DNA from: Candidatus Fibrimonadaceae bacterium
GTDB lineage: Bacteria > Fibrobacterota > Fibrobacteria > Fibrobacterales > Fibrobacteraceae
DNA: 64,000 nucleotides
Direction: 5' to 3'
NCBI GenBank assembly: GCA_031281345.1
Contig: JAITFN010000015.1
Location: 29,116-93,115, forward strand
Part shown: positions 14,599-21,456 of the stretch, one piece after another
How the letters are laid out: every line of letters begins with the position of its first letter
Position numbering within the stretch: position 1 is the stretch's first letter
Position numbers and translations under genes: made by a program
Notes under the pieces: model-generated
Databases searched by the model: none
Told to the model about the DNA's origin: nothing
The model's input: only the letters and a program-made list of their open reading frames with translations

Positions 14599-15549
14599 TT
14601 ATTTCTCCTTTTTTTTGATTAAAAGACGGGCATAGGTTTCTTTGTTATTAAGTTTAAATCTATGTCCATAGTTTGGGTTGTCTTCAACATATCTATCAAT
14701 ACCAATAATTTCAAATTGTTGTGGGTTGTATTTGTCTAAAAAGGTAATTGGAACACCCATTACACCATCATAATCCATAGGGATTTCTTTGGTTACATCT
14801 ACATTTATGGCTTTGTAATTGTCATACTTTGGGTAATCTTTTTTATTGTATTTTTTGTAGAGAATTAAATTTTCGTGTCGTTCTTTGTAATCCAAATTTG
14901 TGAACCAACGAACACCTTTAACACGAATATAGTGGTTTCCCTCGTTGTCTATTCTATAACCAGCTGCTTTCAAAGGATAATCTTTTGGAACTTTAAATTC
15001 CCTGTCTCCACTATGAATACTAACCCCAAGCCAAATTTTATTTTCTTTAATTAACTTGAAAATCTCTTTGTAAGTTATAGAATTTACATTACCAATAATT
15101 ACAAACTTCCTTTTATATTCCACAAGTTGTTCTACATATTCTCTAAACAAACTAAAAGGGGGATTTGTTATTACAATATCACTTTTTTTCAAAATTTCCA
15201 CACATTCTTTACTTCTAAAATCCCCATTTTCTATTAAAATTGTTTTAACACCCACCATAATATCATTGTCATTACCACCCTCATATTCCAATTTATATGT
15301 TTCACCTTGTTTGAAAATATCCTCATATACAAAGTGTGTGGAGATAAGTTTTTTAATTCCCAATTTTTCAAAATTCAAGTGAAAATACTTCCAAAAATTA
15401 CTTAATTCTGGGTCATCACAATTACAGAAAATAACCTTACCTTTTAGGTGTTCCTTGTAATGGTTTATTTCTCGTTCTATGTCTGGTAGTTGTGTATAGA
15501 ACTCGTCTTTTTTGGCTTTACTAGCTAGGTGTAAATTTAAATTACCCAC
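14599..15549 (-). CDS. EcoRI-type adenine-specific DNA methyltransferase
   Basis: A 316-residue protein closely resembling M.EcoRI along its length: KKDEFYTQ near the N-terminus, VIFCNCDDPELSNFWKYF, the catalytic motif NPPF (Asn129-Phe132), NVNSITYKEIF and the C-terminal MGVPITFL block. M.EcoRI methylates the second A of GAATTC; the specificity of this homologue is not known. It starts at a GTG (15547-15549). It is upstream of the nuclease gene, so protection would be made first. Confidence 0.88.
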   Translation of the reverse strand: MGNLNLHLASKAKKDEFYTQLPDIEREINHYKEHLKGKVIFCNCDDPELSNFWKYFHLNFEKLGIKKLISTHFVYEDIFKQGETYKLEYEGGNDNDIMVGVKTILIENGDFRSKECVEILKKSDIVITNPPFSLFREYVEQLVEYKRKFVIIGNVNSITYKEIFKLIKENKIWLGVSIHSGDREFKVPKDYPLKAAGYRIDNEGNHYIRVKGVRWFTNLDYKERHENLILYKKYNKKDYPKYDNYKAINVDVTKEIPMDYDGVMGVPITFLDKYNPQQFEIIGIDRYVEDNPNYGHRFKLNNKETYARLLIKKKEK

Positions 15550-16080
15550 AGATTTCTAATGTAGAAAAAATATTGAAAATTTACTCCCAAAGCCTAGAAA
15601 ACTATTACAACAACCCAAATTCACGTAATTCTTACGTCAAAATCCATTCTAACCCTGTGGGTGTGGGTGTATGAATTTGCTGGCTGAATTTGTAAAATTA
15701 CCCCTTTTATTTTTAATTCTAGCCCTTTGATTTCGTTTTAGGTAATAACACCTATTCACAAATTCAAGGGGTTTATCCACCTTTTCTAATTGTAAATAAA
15801 TATGTTTGGTAGTGGTGTAGTTTCAAGTGTTCCACGCATACTTACACAATAGTTCTATAAGTATAATGAATTTGAAAATACACCACTAAAACAATAAATT
15901 ATTATAACATAAGAATATAAAACATTTGATATTACACCATTAAAAACATTAAACAAAAAAATAATAAATAATATAAAAACAAAAAATAAAAAGTATGAAA
16001 AAATAATAATTTATTAAGGTGTAATTTCATAAATCAGATATATGAAGTGGTAAGTGTGTCAAGTGTTTGAAACTACACCA
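15550..16080. other. Long AT-rich intergenic region of the element
   Basis: No gene is found in these 531 bases. The part from about 15840 to 16020 is extremely A/T-rich. The right half carries the repeat cluster described at 15811-16084. The layout (AT-rich stretch flanked by short repeats next to a DNA-binding protein gene) resembles a replication or partition region. Confidence 0.5.
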
Positions 16081-16084
16081 CTAT
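15811..16084. repeat. Five iteron-like copies of a TGGTGTA motif, outer pair in perfect inversion
   Basis: AGTGGTGTAGTTTCAA at 15811-15826 is perfectly inverted at 16069-16084. Three more copies lie between: 15874-15887 (minus, AGTGGTGTATTTTC), 15928-15940 (minus, ATGGTGTAATATC) and 16016-16028 (plus, AAGGTGTAATTTC). The last outer copy overlaps the stop end of the 225-residue DNA-binding protein gene. Repeats of this spacing and AT-rich setting often bind a replication or regulatory protein. Confidence 0.7.
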
Positions 16085-16758
16085 AATTTATTCTCTTTCA
16101 AAACCTTTTTAATTGTCCTTTTGTCCGTTTTTAATTCTTGGTGTATTTTATTAATAGAATAACCTTGTTTGTGAAGGTTTATTATTTTCTCTTTTTTTAC
16201 ATCTTTTATTTTATTCCCAGCCCCCTCTCTTTTACCACCACGTTTTATTTCCACACCATTTTTTCTATTGTATTCATTTAACCATTTTCTAATAGTGGGT
16301 TTGGTATAAGGTTTAGGTTTCCTTCTAACCAATGAAGCCAACATATTTGCTTCTTTTATGTTTCCATTTTTTAACCACCAATAAAAGAAAATTTCTTTGG
16401 CTCTGTGGTCATTACTGATTTTTTTCATTATAAAATCTGGTAACCATTTTGTTTCACTTGTTTTGGGTGGCTCATAAGGCTTGTAGGTTTGTTTCCATTT
16501 AGGGATTTGTCTAAAAAGTTGATTTACTTGGTTGTTTATTGTTTTAGCATTGTGTTCAGTATGTTTTAACCTGTAATGTTTTGATTTGTTTATTATTTCC
16601 TGTATTGTGGTTTTTAACCAACCTCTGGTAACGCTAAAATAAGGGTCTTTGTCCCATTCCATTTTAACAGCCATTCTAACAGAATAATAAATTACTTGGT
16701 GGTGACGGTCAGCCCATTCAGCTGATTTTTCTATATAATCGTCTAGTGTTTTTTTCAT
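16081..16758 (-). CDS. Putative DNA-binding protein with C-terminal helix-turn-helix
   Basis: A 225-residue basic protein. Residues about 185-225 (KEKIINLHKQGYSINKIHQE and what follows) form a resolvase/homeodomain-type helix-turn-helix. Just before it stands RGGKREGAGNK, a motif common in phage and plasmid proteins. The N-terminal 150 residues are not recognised. Its 3' end overlaps the iteron-like repeats, so a replication initiator or element regulator is a reasonable guess, not a demonstration. Confidence 0.6.
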   Translation of the reverse strand: MKKTLDDYIEKSAEWADRHHQVIYYSVRMAVKMEWDKDPYFSVTRGWLKTTIQEIINKSKHYRLKHTEHNAKTINNQVNQLFRQIPKWKQTYKPYEPPKTSETKWLPDFIMKKISNDHRAKEIFFYWWLKNGNIKEANMLASLVRRKPKPYTKPTIRKWLNEYNRKNGVEIKRGGKREGAGNKIKDVKKEKIINLHKQGYSINKIHQELKTDKRTIKKVLKENKL

Positions 16759-16896
16759 TTACAACCTTTCCCCCTTCAAAAAAATTACACACCCAAAAAA
16801 ACAATTTTCTTGGGAAAGGTGGGTAGTTTTGAAGGCTCTACCACACCTGTTTTATTTATTTGGGAAAAATAGTAAATAACCTAAAAAGGTATTTTT

Positions 16897-17025
16897 ATGA
16901 ATAACGAAAATTCAGTTCCAAACAAAATTCTAAAATGGGCAGAAAACAAAGAAAAAAGGGAAGGAAAATCACGTAAGGTTTTGTATAATCCAAAAGAGAA
17001 AGTGTCTAAAACACAAGGAAAATAG
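16897..17025 (+). CDS. Small basic protein of the integrative element
   Basis: A 42-residue gene starting MNNENSVPNKILKWAE with AAGG seven bases upstream. It is lysine-rich and ends two bases from the stop of the convergent integrase gene. Its size and position would fit an excisionase or an anti-restriction peptide, but no motif proves either. Confidence 0.45.
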   Translation: MNNENSVPNKILKWAENKEKREGKSRKVLYNPKEKVSKTQGK

Positions 17026-17027
17026 GG

Positions 17028-18218
17028 TTAGAAATAATCCTCTTCAAGCCACTTCAACAATTCCTTTCTCTCCTTGATAGTTTCCTCAAATCCAGCCTTG
17101 AAATGTTTGGGTTCAAATTTTCCATAAAGGTCTGTGGTGATACTTGTTCCAGCGTGCCCCATTTGATAGCTCACCATTTGTAATGGAGTTTGGGCTAGTA
17201 GCTTATTCACAGCAAAAGTATGTCTCAACCTGTGTGGGTGTATTCCTTTGTAATACCTACCCAAAACCAGCCTAAAAGCATTTGTGGTTGTTTTGAATAT
17301 ATTGCCCCTCTCAAATAGTTTTACTAAGGTGGGGCAAATAGGGAGATTTCTATTGGCTGAACTTGTTTTACCTGTGGTTTTAATGTTTCCAACAAAATCG
17401 CCATGTAAAGAAATAATGTTATTTTTAAGGCTGTCTGGTTTTATAGCATTTAATTCGCCCAACCTTATACCTGTAATCAAAAGAAACAAAGCTATATCGT
17501 GGTAAGATTTATTTGTTTCAAGATTTTTCAATAATGTTTTTTGTTCCTCAATGCTCAAAGGCTCAACTACCTTTTTATTTTTTCCAACCACAGCCTTAAC
17601 CTTAACCGACCCCCAAAGGTTTCCGTTATGAATCCAGCCTTGTAAAGCCGCTAGTTTGGCTAGCTGTTTCAAAATGTCAAGCCCTTTTTTAATCGTGCTA
17701 GCACTTACAATTCCTTTGTGTTTGCTGTATCTTTTTTGGGAACGCCAATTTATAAAATCATAGGCGGTGCTTAATTTTAGGTCATTGGTTGTTTTAAGTT
17801 CATAATCATTGAAAAAATCAAAGAATAACCTTTCACAACCAAAGTGCTCAACGTCTTGTAAATCCTCAGCATTTTTACTTTTTTTCCAAAGCTCAAAAAG
17901 TTCTCTCAACGAGTGTGTTCCCAATTTCTCAACACCTGAATTGTAGGGTAGTGTTATGGTGGGTGGTATTATTAAACCACGTATAAATTCCTTTTTACCC
18001 TCCTCGTCTAGGCTTACATACTGAATTACGATTTGTTTCACCTCTTGGGGTGTAATGGTTTGTCTTCTCTCTTTGGGTAGTAAAACCATTATAGTTTCGT
18101 GGGCTGTTTTACACAACCTTAAAAACGTTTTATTCAGTTTTGGAACGGCGTAGGATATTTCCTTGTAGCCTCTTGTTTTATCCCTGATTAGCCCTGTTTT
18201 CTCAACCAAACAAGCCAT
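17028..18218 (-). CDS. Tyrosine recombinase (integrase) of the tRNA-Phe island
   Basis: A 396-residue phage-type integrase with an N-terminal arm/core-binding half and a catalytic half. All key residues are visible: Arg252 (TGIRLGEL), His329 and Arg332 (HPHRLRHTF), His355 (MGH) and the nucleophile Tyr365 (DLYG). It lies about 100 bases from the intact tRNA-Phe and reads away from it, the standard arrangement for integrases using a tRNA 3' end as attB. It should excise or insert the right segment, and possibly the whole tandem array. Confidence 0.95.
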   Translation of the reverse strand: MACLVEKTGLIRDKTRGYKEISYAVPKLNKTFLRLCKTAHETIMVLLPKERRQTITPQEVKQIVIQYVSLDEEGKKEFIRGLIIPPTITLPYNSGVEKLGTHSLRELFELWKKSKNAEDLQDVEHFGCERLFFDFFNDYELKTTNDLKLSTAYDFINWRSQKRYSKHKGIVSASTIKKGLDILKQLAKLAALQGWIHNGNLWGSVKVKAVVGKNKKVVEPLSIEEQKTLLKNLETNKSYHDIALFLLITGIRLGELNAIKPDSLKNNIISLHGDFVGNIKTTGKTSSANRNLPICPTLVKLFERGNIFKTTTNAFRLVLGRYYKGIHPHRLRHTFAVNKLLAQTPLQMVSYQMGHAGTSITTDLYGKFEPKHFKAGFEETIKERKELLKWLEEDYF

Positions 18219-18287
18219 ATATCCCCCTGTTTTTCTTGTGTCAGTTTAGTGTCAGGTGATAAAATGGGATAAAAACTTTGAAAAATG

Positions 18288-18320
18288 AAACCCCTTAAAG
18301 TCTTCACATTCAAGGGGTTT
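18288..18320 (-). terminator. Hairpin downstream of tRNA-Phe
   Basis: AAACCCCTT (18288-18296) pairs with AAGGGGTTT (18312-18320), a nine-base-pair stem with a 15-base loop just beyond the tRNA-Phe 3' end. On the tRNA strand there is only a short T-rich run after it, so termination is likely but may be weak. It lies on the element side of the junction and is absent next to the other attachment copies. Confidence 0.5.
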
Positions 18321-18371
18321 TTAGTGGCTCCGAGCAGATTTGAACTGCTGACGCACGGATTTTCAGTCCGA
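18320..18371. repeat. Attachment-site copy 3, within the intact tRNA-Phe
   Basis: A 52-base direct repeat identical to 13021-13072. It runs from five bases outside the tRNA 3' end into the anticodon stem of the functional gene. Confidence 0.92.
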
Positions 18372-18397
18372 CGCTCTACCAACTGAGCTACAGAGCC
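18325..18397 (-). tRNA. tRNA-Phe (anticodon GAA)
   Basis: A 73-base cloverleaf: acceptor GGCTCTG paired with CGGAGCC plus discriminator A, D arm GCTC/GAGC, anticodon loop CTGAAAA with GAA at 18362-18364, and T arm AGCAG-TTCAAAT-CTGCT. No CCA is encoded. It is the integration target of the island, which restores an intact gene at its right end. Confidence 0.95.
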
Positions 18398-18532
18398 GTG
18401 GGGGTAAATATAGAAAAATTTGAGGACTTTGTCAATTTTTGAGGCAACGAACAGAAAAACCAAACCCCTTGCCACGATAGCTCTGATAAACATAAGCTGA
18501 AAAAGCTATTGAATTTCTGCTGAAACAGTAAA

Positions 18533-18558
18533 AGCCCCCCCGCTTTCGCGAGAGGGCT
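18533..18558 (-). terminator. Flagellin transcription terminator
   Basis: On the minus strand, AGCCCTCTCGC-GAAA-GCGGGGGGGCT forms an 11-base-pair stem with a GAAA tetraloop followed by TTTT, starting about 18 bases after the flagellin stop codon. Confidence 0.85.
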
Positions 18559-18576
18559 TAACCCTACGGTTTAAAA

Positions 18577-20262
18577 TTAACCTACCAAACCCAAAACCGC
18601 TTGCGGTAAGCTATTAGCTTGCGCCAACATGCTCGTGGAAGCCTGCACCATAATTTGATTTCTGGTGAAGTTTGTGGTTTCCGTTGCAAAGTCGGTATCG
18701 CGAATGCGACCTTCTGCGTCTTGGATGTTGTACTCCATAGAAGCTATGTTGTTTATGGTGTAGTCAAGACGGTTGATGTAGGTACCAATGGCTGCACGGT
18801 TGCCGCTTATCACCTTTATGGTTTCCTGGAGCTTGTCAATAGCTCTTTGGGCACCTTCGCGGGTGTCAATGGTCTGGGCTTGCAAGCCCAAACCTTTAAC
18901 GTCAACTGCAACGTAGTTCACCTTTATCTGGTTGGCTGCTGCACCACCCAAGCCTGTTGAGTAGTTTGGACCAACGTGCAGAATCTCAGAAGCCGCCGTG
19001 CCTGTGGCTATGTCCTTTTCGGCATAAATTTTGTAGGCATCTTTGAGGTCGCTGATGTTTTTCTGCCAAGCAGCTACCTCGTCTTTTGAGTCACCTACAG
19101 TCATTTTTCCCACATCAATTCCAAGCACAGCTTTTAAGTCGGCCTGCATTCCCTCAGAAGCTCTTGAACCAAAGATTGCACCCAGAGCAGACCACCTATC
19201 CTCATCAGAGCCAGTTCTGGCAACACTTATCTGGGCTATGATTCTTTCAAGAGAACCAATACCAGTGGTGGTTGTGAATGTATTAACGGCAGCTATATCC
19301 GAAGTCGCAATGTAATTTAACATAAAGTTTCTGGTCCTTGCTGCACCAGCTGCGATAGATCCTACTCCTACATCGGCTGATTGATAGTTAATTAAAGCAT
19401 CCCAAGCTTCTCTCAGGAAGGTGTTTAACGTTTGGACAGTTTTCATATTGCTGGCTGTTCTTTCGTCATCCAAAAAATTTCTATCTGTCATCCATTGCAC
19501 GATATTGGTGTTCAATCGGTCGTTGCCAAGATTGACTGTGCTTAAGCTAGTGCTATCCCCAGCCCAAGTTACAGTAAAAGCTTTCAAGACATCTTCTATA
19601 TTGGCATCGGTCAGTATTCCCGCTTTTGCTAGACCATCTGTTGGATCCAACAATACCTTGTTGATACCATTTATAGCCGTATTTATTGCAGCGGCACCAC
19701 CACCCAGAGTGGTTGTCAAGGATGCAAAACCACCTTTCAAGTCTTGACCAAAGTATTTGTAAACTACGTTAGCGGCTTCCTGAAAAGCGATTTCCTTGTT
19801 GTAAGGGTCAAGTTTTGTTGCAGCGAAGCTCTTGTTCGGGTCAACATCAAAGAGCAGCACGTTTTTGCCGTTGTAGTCAGTGTTTTTGGCTACGCGGTCC
19901 ATTTCCTTAGTGAGAGCTTGGAACTCGTCGTTAAGGTACATACGCTCGGTGCTTGTCAGAGTATCGTTGGCGGATTGCACAGCCAATTCCTTCTGCCTTT
20001 GCATCATATTGGTGATTTCGCTGAGAGCGCCTTCTGCTATTTGCAGAGCAGCTTGCCCGTCTTGGGAATTCCGTTTGGCTTTACCCAACCCACGAATTTG
20101 CGTTCGCATTTGTTCACTCATCGCCAGTCCCGCGGCATCGTCTTGGGCACGATTTATCCTTAAGCCTGTTGAGAGCTTTTCCAGTGACTTTGTCATAGAG
20201 TTGTCGTTTTGAAACAACGCCTGTTGAGTCACCATAGCACGAATGTTATGGTTTATTTGCAT
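18577..20262 (-). CDS. fliC: Flagellin
   Basis: A 561-residue filament protein. The conserved N-terminal D0/D1 domain (MQINHNIRAM, KLSTGLRINRAQDDAAGLA) and the C-terminal domain (ISGNRAAIGTYINRLDYT and DTDFATETTNFTRNQIM) are intact. About 270 variable residues lie between them. It has a perfect GGAGG Shine-Dalgarno, a structured leader, a sigma-28-like promoter and a terminator, so it is a single-gene transcript. Together with the hook gene at 49252 it shows that the organism is flagellated. Confidence 0.95.
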   Translation of the reverse strand: MQINHNIRAMVTQQALFQNDNSMTKSLEKLSTGLRINRAQDDAAGLAMSEQMRTQIRGLGKAKRNSQDGQAALQIAEGALSEITNMMQRQKELAVQSANDTLTSTERMYLNDEFQALTKEMDRVAKNTDYNGKNVLLFDVDPNKSFAATKLDPYNKEIAFQEAANVVYKYFGQDLKGGFASLTTTLGGGAAAINTAINGINKVLLDPTDGLAKAGILTDANIEDVLKAFTVTWAGDSTSLSTVNLGNDRLNTNIVQWMTDRNFLDDERTASNMKTVQTLNTFLREAWDALINYQSADVGVGSIAAGAARTRNFMLNYIATSDIAAVNTFTTTTGIGSLERIIAQISVARTGSDEDRWSALGAIFGSRASEGMQADLKAVLGIDVGKMTVGDSKDEVAAWQKNISDLKDAYKIYAEKDIATGTAASEILHVGPNYSTGLGGAAANQIKVNYVAVDVKGLGLQAQTIDTREGAQRAIDKLQETIKVISGNRAAIGTYINRLDYTINNIASMEYNIQDAEGRIRDTDFATETTNFTRNQIMVQASTSMLAQANSLPQAVLGLVG

Positions 20263-20289
20263 AGTGGTTACCTCCTTGCACAGTTCAAA

Positions 20290-20354
20290 CCTCGGGCATC
20301 CTTGCCTTCGGCGTTAAACCCTTTTCCGGCACTCGCCGGCAACCCAGGTTTAAC
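20290..20354 (-). promoter_or_regulatory. Structured 5' leader of the flagellin mRNA
   Basis: The leader holds a nested hairpin: GTTAAACC (20347-20354 read on the minus strand) with GGTTTAAC (20313-20320), enclosing CCGGC-GAGT-GCCGG. A second short hairpin, GGCA-AGGA-TGCC, lies nearer to the start. Both precede the GGAGG. They may stabilise the mRNA or control translation. Confidence 0.6.
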
Positions 20355-20374
20355 ATTTGGCTCTTTTAGTTAAG

Positions 20375-20402
20375 TTATAGGCTTGTTTTTGAGAAAAATT
20401 TA
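20375..20402 (-). promoter_or_regulatory. Sigma-28-like flagellin promoter
   Basis: On the minus strand TAAA (20399-20402) and GCCTATAA (20375-20382) are separated by 16 bases. The sigma-28 (FliA) consensus is TAAA-N15-GCCGATAA, so one base differs and the spacer is one longer. The position about 110 bases before the flagellin ATG fits. Confidence 0.55.
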
Positions 20403-20484
20403 ACCAAATCGCAATGATTTGCACCTATTGCAAAAAATAAAAAGGATTAGTTTGTAAATTTATGTGTATATTGCCCGAATTGTA

Positions 20485-20733
20485 TCAAGTGCCTCTTTTG
20501 TTTGTTGAAACAAAAAACCATTTTATGTAATCCATCATTTGCGTGCCAATGCCTTGCCCTTGGATCCTCGCCCCAAAAATATCATTCATCCAGTTATTTA
20601 CGGGAAATTGCTCTTCTTTGCTTTGAAATCGCATAATTTTGTCTTCAATGCTTTCGCTTGTTTTTACGCAGTAGTAATAATTCACATCATCCAAATTTGC
20701 ACCTATCAAATAATCATTTATGCTCTCGTGCAA
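20485..20733 (-). pseudogene. Probable remnant of a GNAT-type acetyltransferase
   Basis: An 82-codon frame that opens only with TTG. An in-frame TGA stands nine codons upstream, and a good-looking ATG start with similar composition (20770 region) is in another frame. The C-terminal half contains GARIQGQGIGTQMMDYIK, similar to the acetyl-CoA loop Q/R-x-x-G-x-G/A of GNAT enzymes. The frame is too short for a complete GNAT domain (about 140 residues), so a decayed copy is the most likely reading. Confidence 0.35.
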
Positions 20734-20806
20734 GCCGTTCCATTGCCAGATTTTCCTTCATAATAAATCTTAAAAATGTGAAATTTTAAGTGAATTTGCG
20801 AAATTT

Positions 20807-21451
20807 TTATGCTTTCAATTGCACATCGGAAGATTTTTTTGTATATTTAGAGGTAGAGGCGGTTGGAAAACCGCTTTGGATAGCTGGCTCCGGGGGACTA
20901 ATCCCGTTCTTGTTCCAGCTATCCTTTTTGTTTTCTTGCAAGATTTTAGTTAACCTACCATATTTTGAATTATCTCCAGCGTTTTCTGCTTTTGCAAATA
21001 CTTCTTTTGGTGTTCCATCAAACACATTCTGGTCATAGTAAATTTCATTACCCATTTTCCCAACTGTACTTAATATAGTATGAGATTCACCGTCTATATT
21101 TACTCCGATAATGTAGTAGGAATATTTGTTATATTTGGTATTATCCCCTTCAGATGGCATTTCTTCCAAAAATTGCATATTCTCTATTATCTGCGGAATA
21201 TGGGCTATGGTCTTTTGGTATGCCGCTCCGCTTCTATAATGCGTAGCTAGTTTTTCTGCACTTCTCTTTGAAAGTATTATTTTATTGCCTATAGAATGAT
21301 TTTTGTATCCTTCATTATTTCGTAGTTTGGTTAATATAAAATTTGTGATAGATTTCATATTACCTAATTCATACTTACCTCTATACGCCTCACCAGCAAG
21401 CTCTATCTCGCTTGCGTGTACAATACGGTCTATGCGTTCTTCAAGAGTCAC
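20807..21451 (-). CDS. Hypothetical protein resembling phage polyvalent-protein nuclease domains
   Basis: A 214-residue protein starting at GTG, five bases after comEC on the same strand. The pattern of residues about 50-170 (LSKRSAEKLATHYRSG, YYIIGVNIDGESHTIL, AENAGDNSKYGRLTKIL) and the KYTKKSS tail recall the LPD/PBECR domains found in phage MuF-like polyvalent proteins, some of which are predicted RNases. This is a memory-based resemblance. No typical Shine-Dalgarno sequence is present, and the frame stays open upstream into comEC without a start codon, so it may be a fragment of a longer protein. Confidence 0.5.
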   Translation of the reverse strand: MTLEERIDRIVHASEIELAGEAYRGKYELGNMKSITNFILTKLRNNEGYKNHSIGNKIILSKRSAEKLATHYRSGAAYQKTIAHIPQIIENMQFLEEMPSEGDNTKYNKYSYYIIGVNIDGESHTILSTVGKMGNEIYYDQNVFDGTPKEVFAKAENAGDNSKYGRLTKILQENKKDSWNKNGISPPEPAIQSGFPTASTSKYTKKSSDVQLKA

Positions 21452-21456
21452 GTTTT

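Larger units (their letters stand above)
13021..18371. mobile_element. Right island segment: small integrative element with restriction-modification cargo
   Basis: A segment of about 5.3 kb bounded by attachment copies 2 and 3, inserted in the 3' half of tRNA-Phe. It carries a tyrosine integrase next to the tRNA, a 225-residue DNA-binding protein beside a cluster of repeats, a 42-residue gene, and a DUF262-HNH nuclease with an EcoRI-like methyltransferase. No capsid, terminase, relaxase or secretion genes are present, so if it moves between cells it must be helped by another element. Confidence 0.85.

Noticed and set aside
18188..18493. 101-codon frame over tRNA-Phe on the minus strand
   Set aside because: It contains the complete tRNA gene, which accounts for the sequence.
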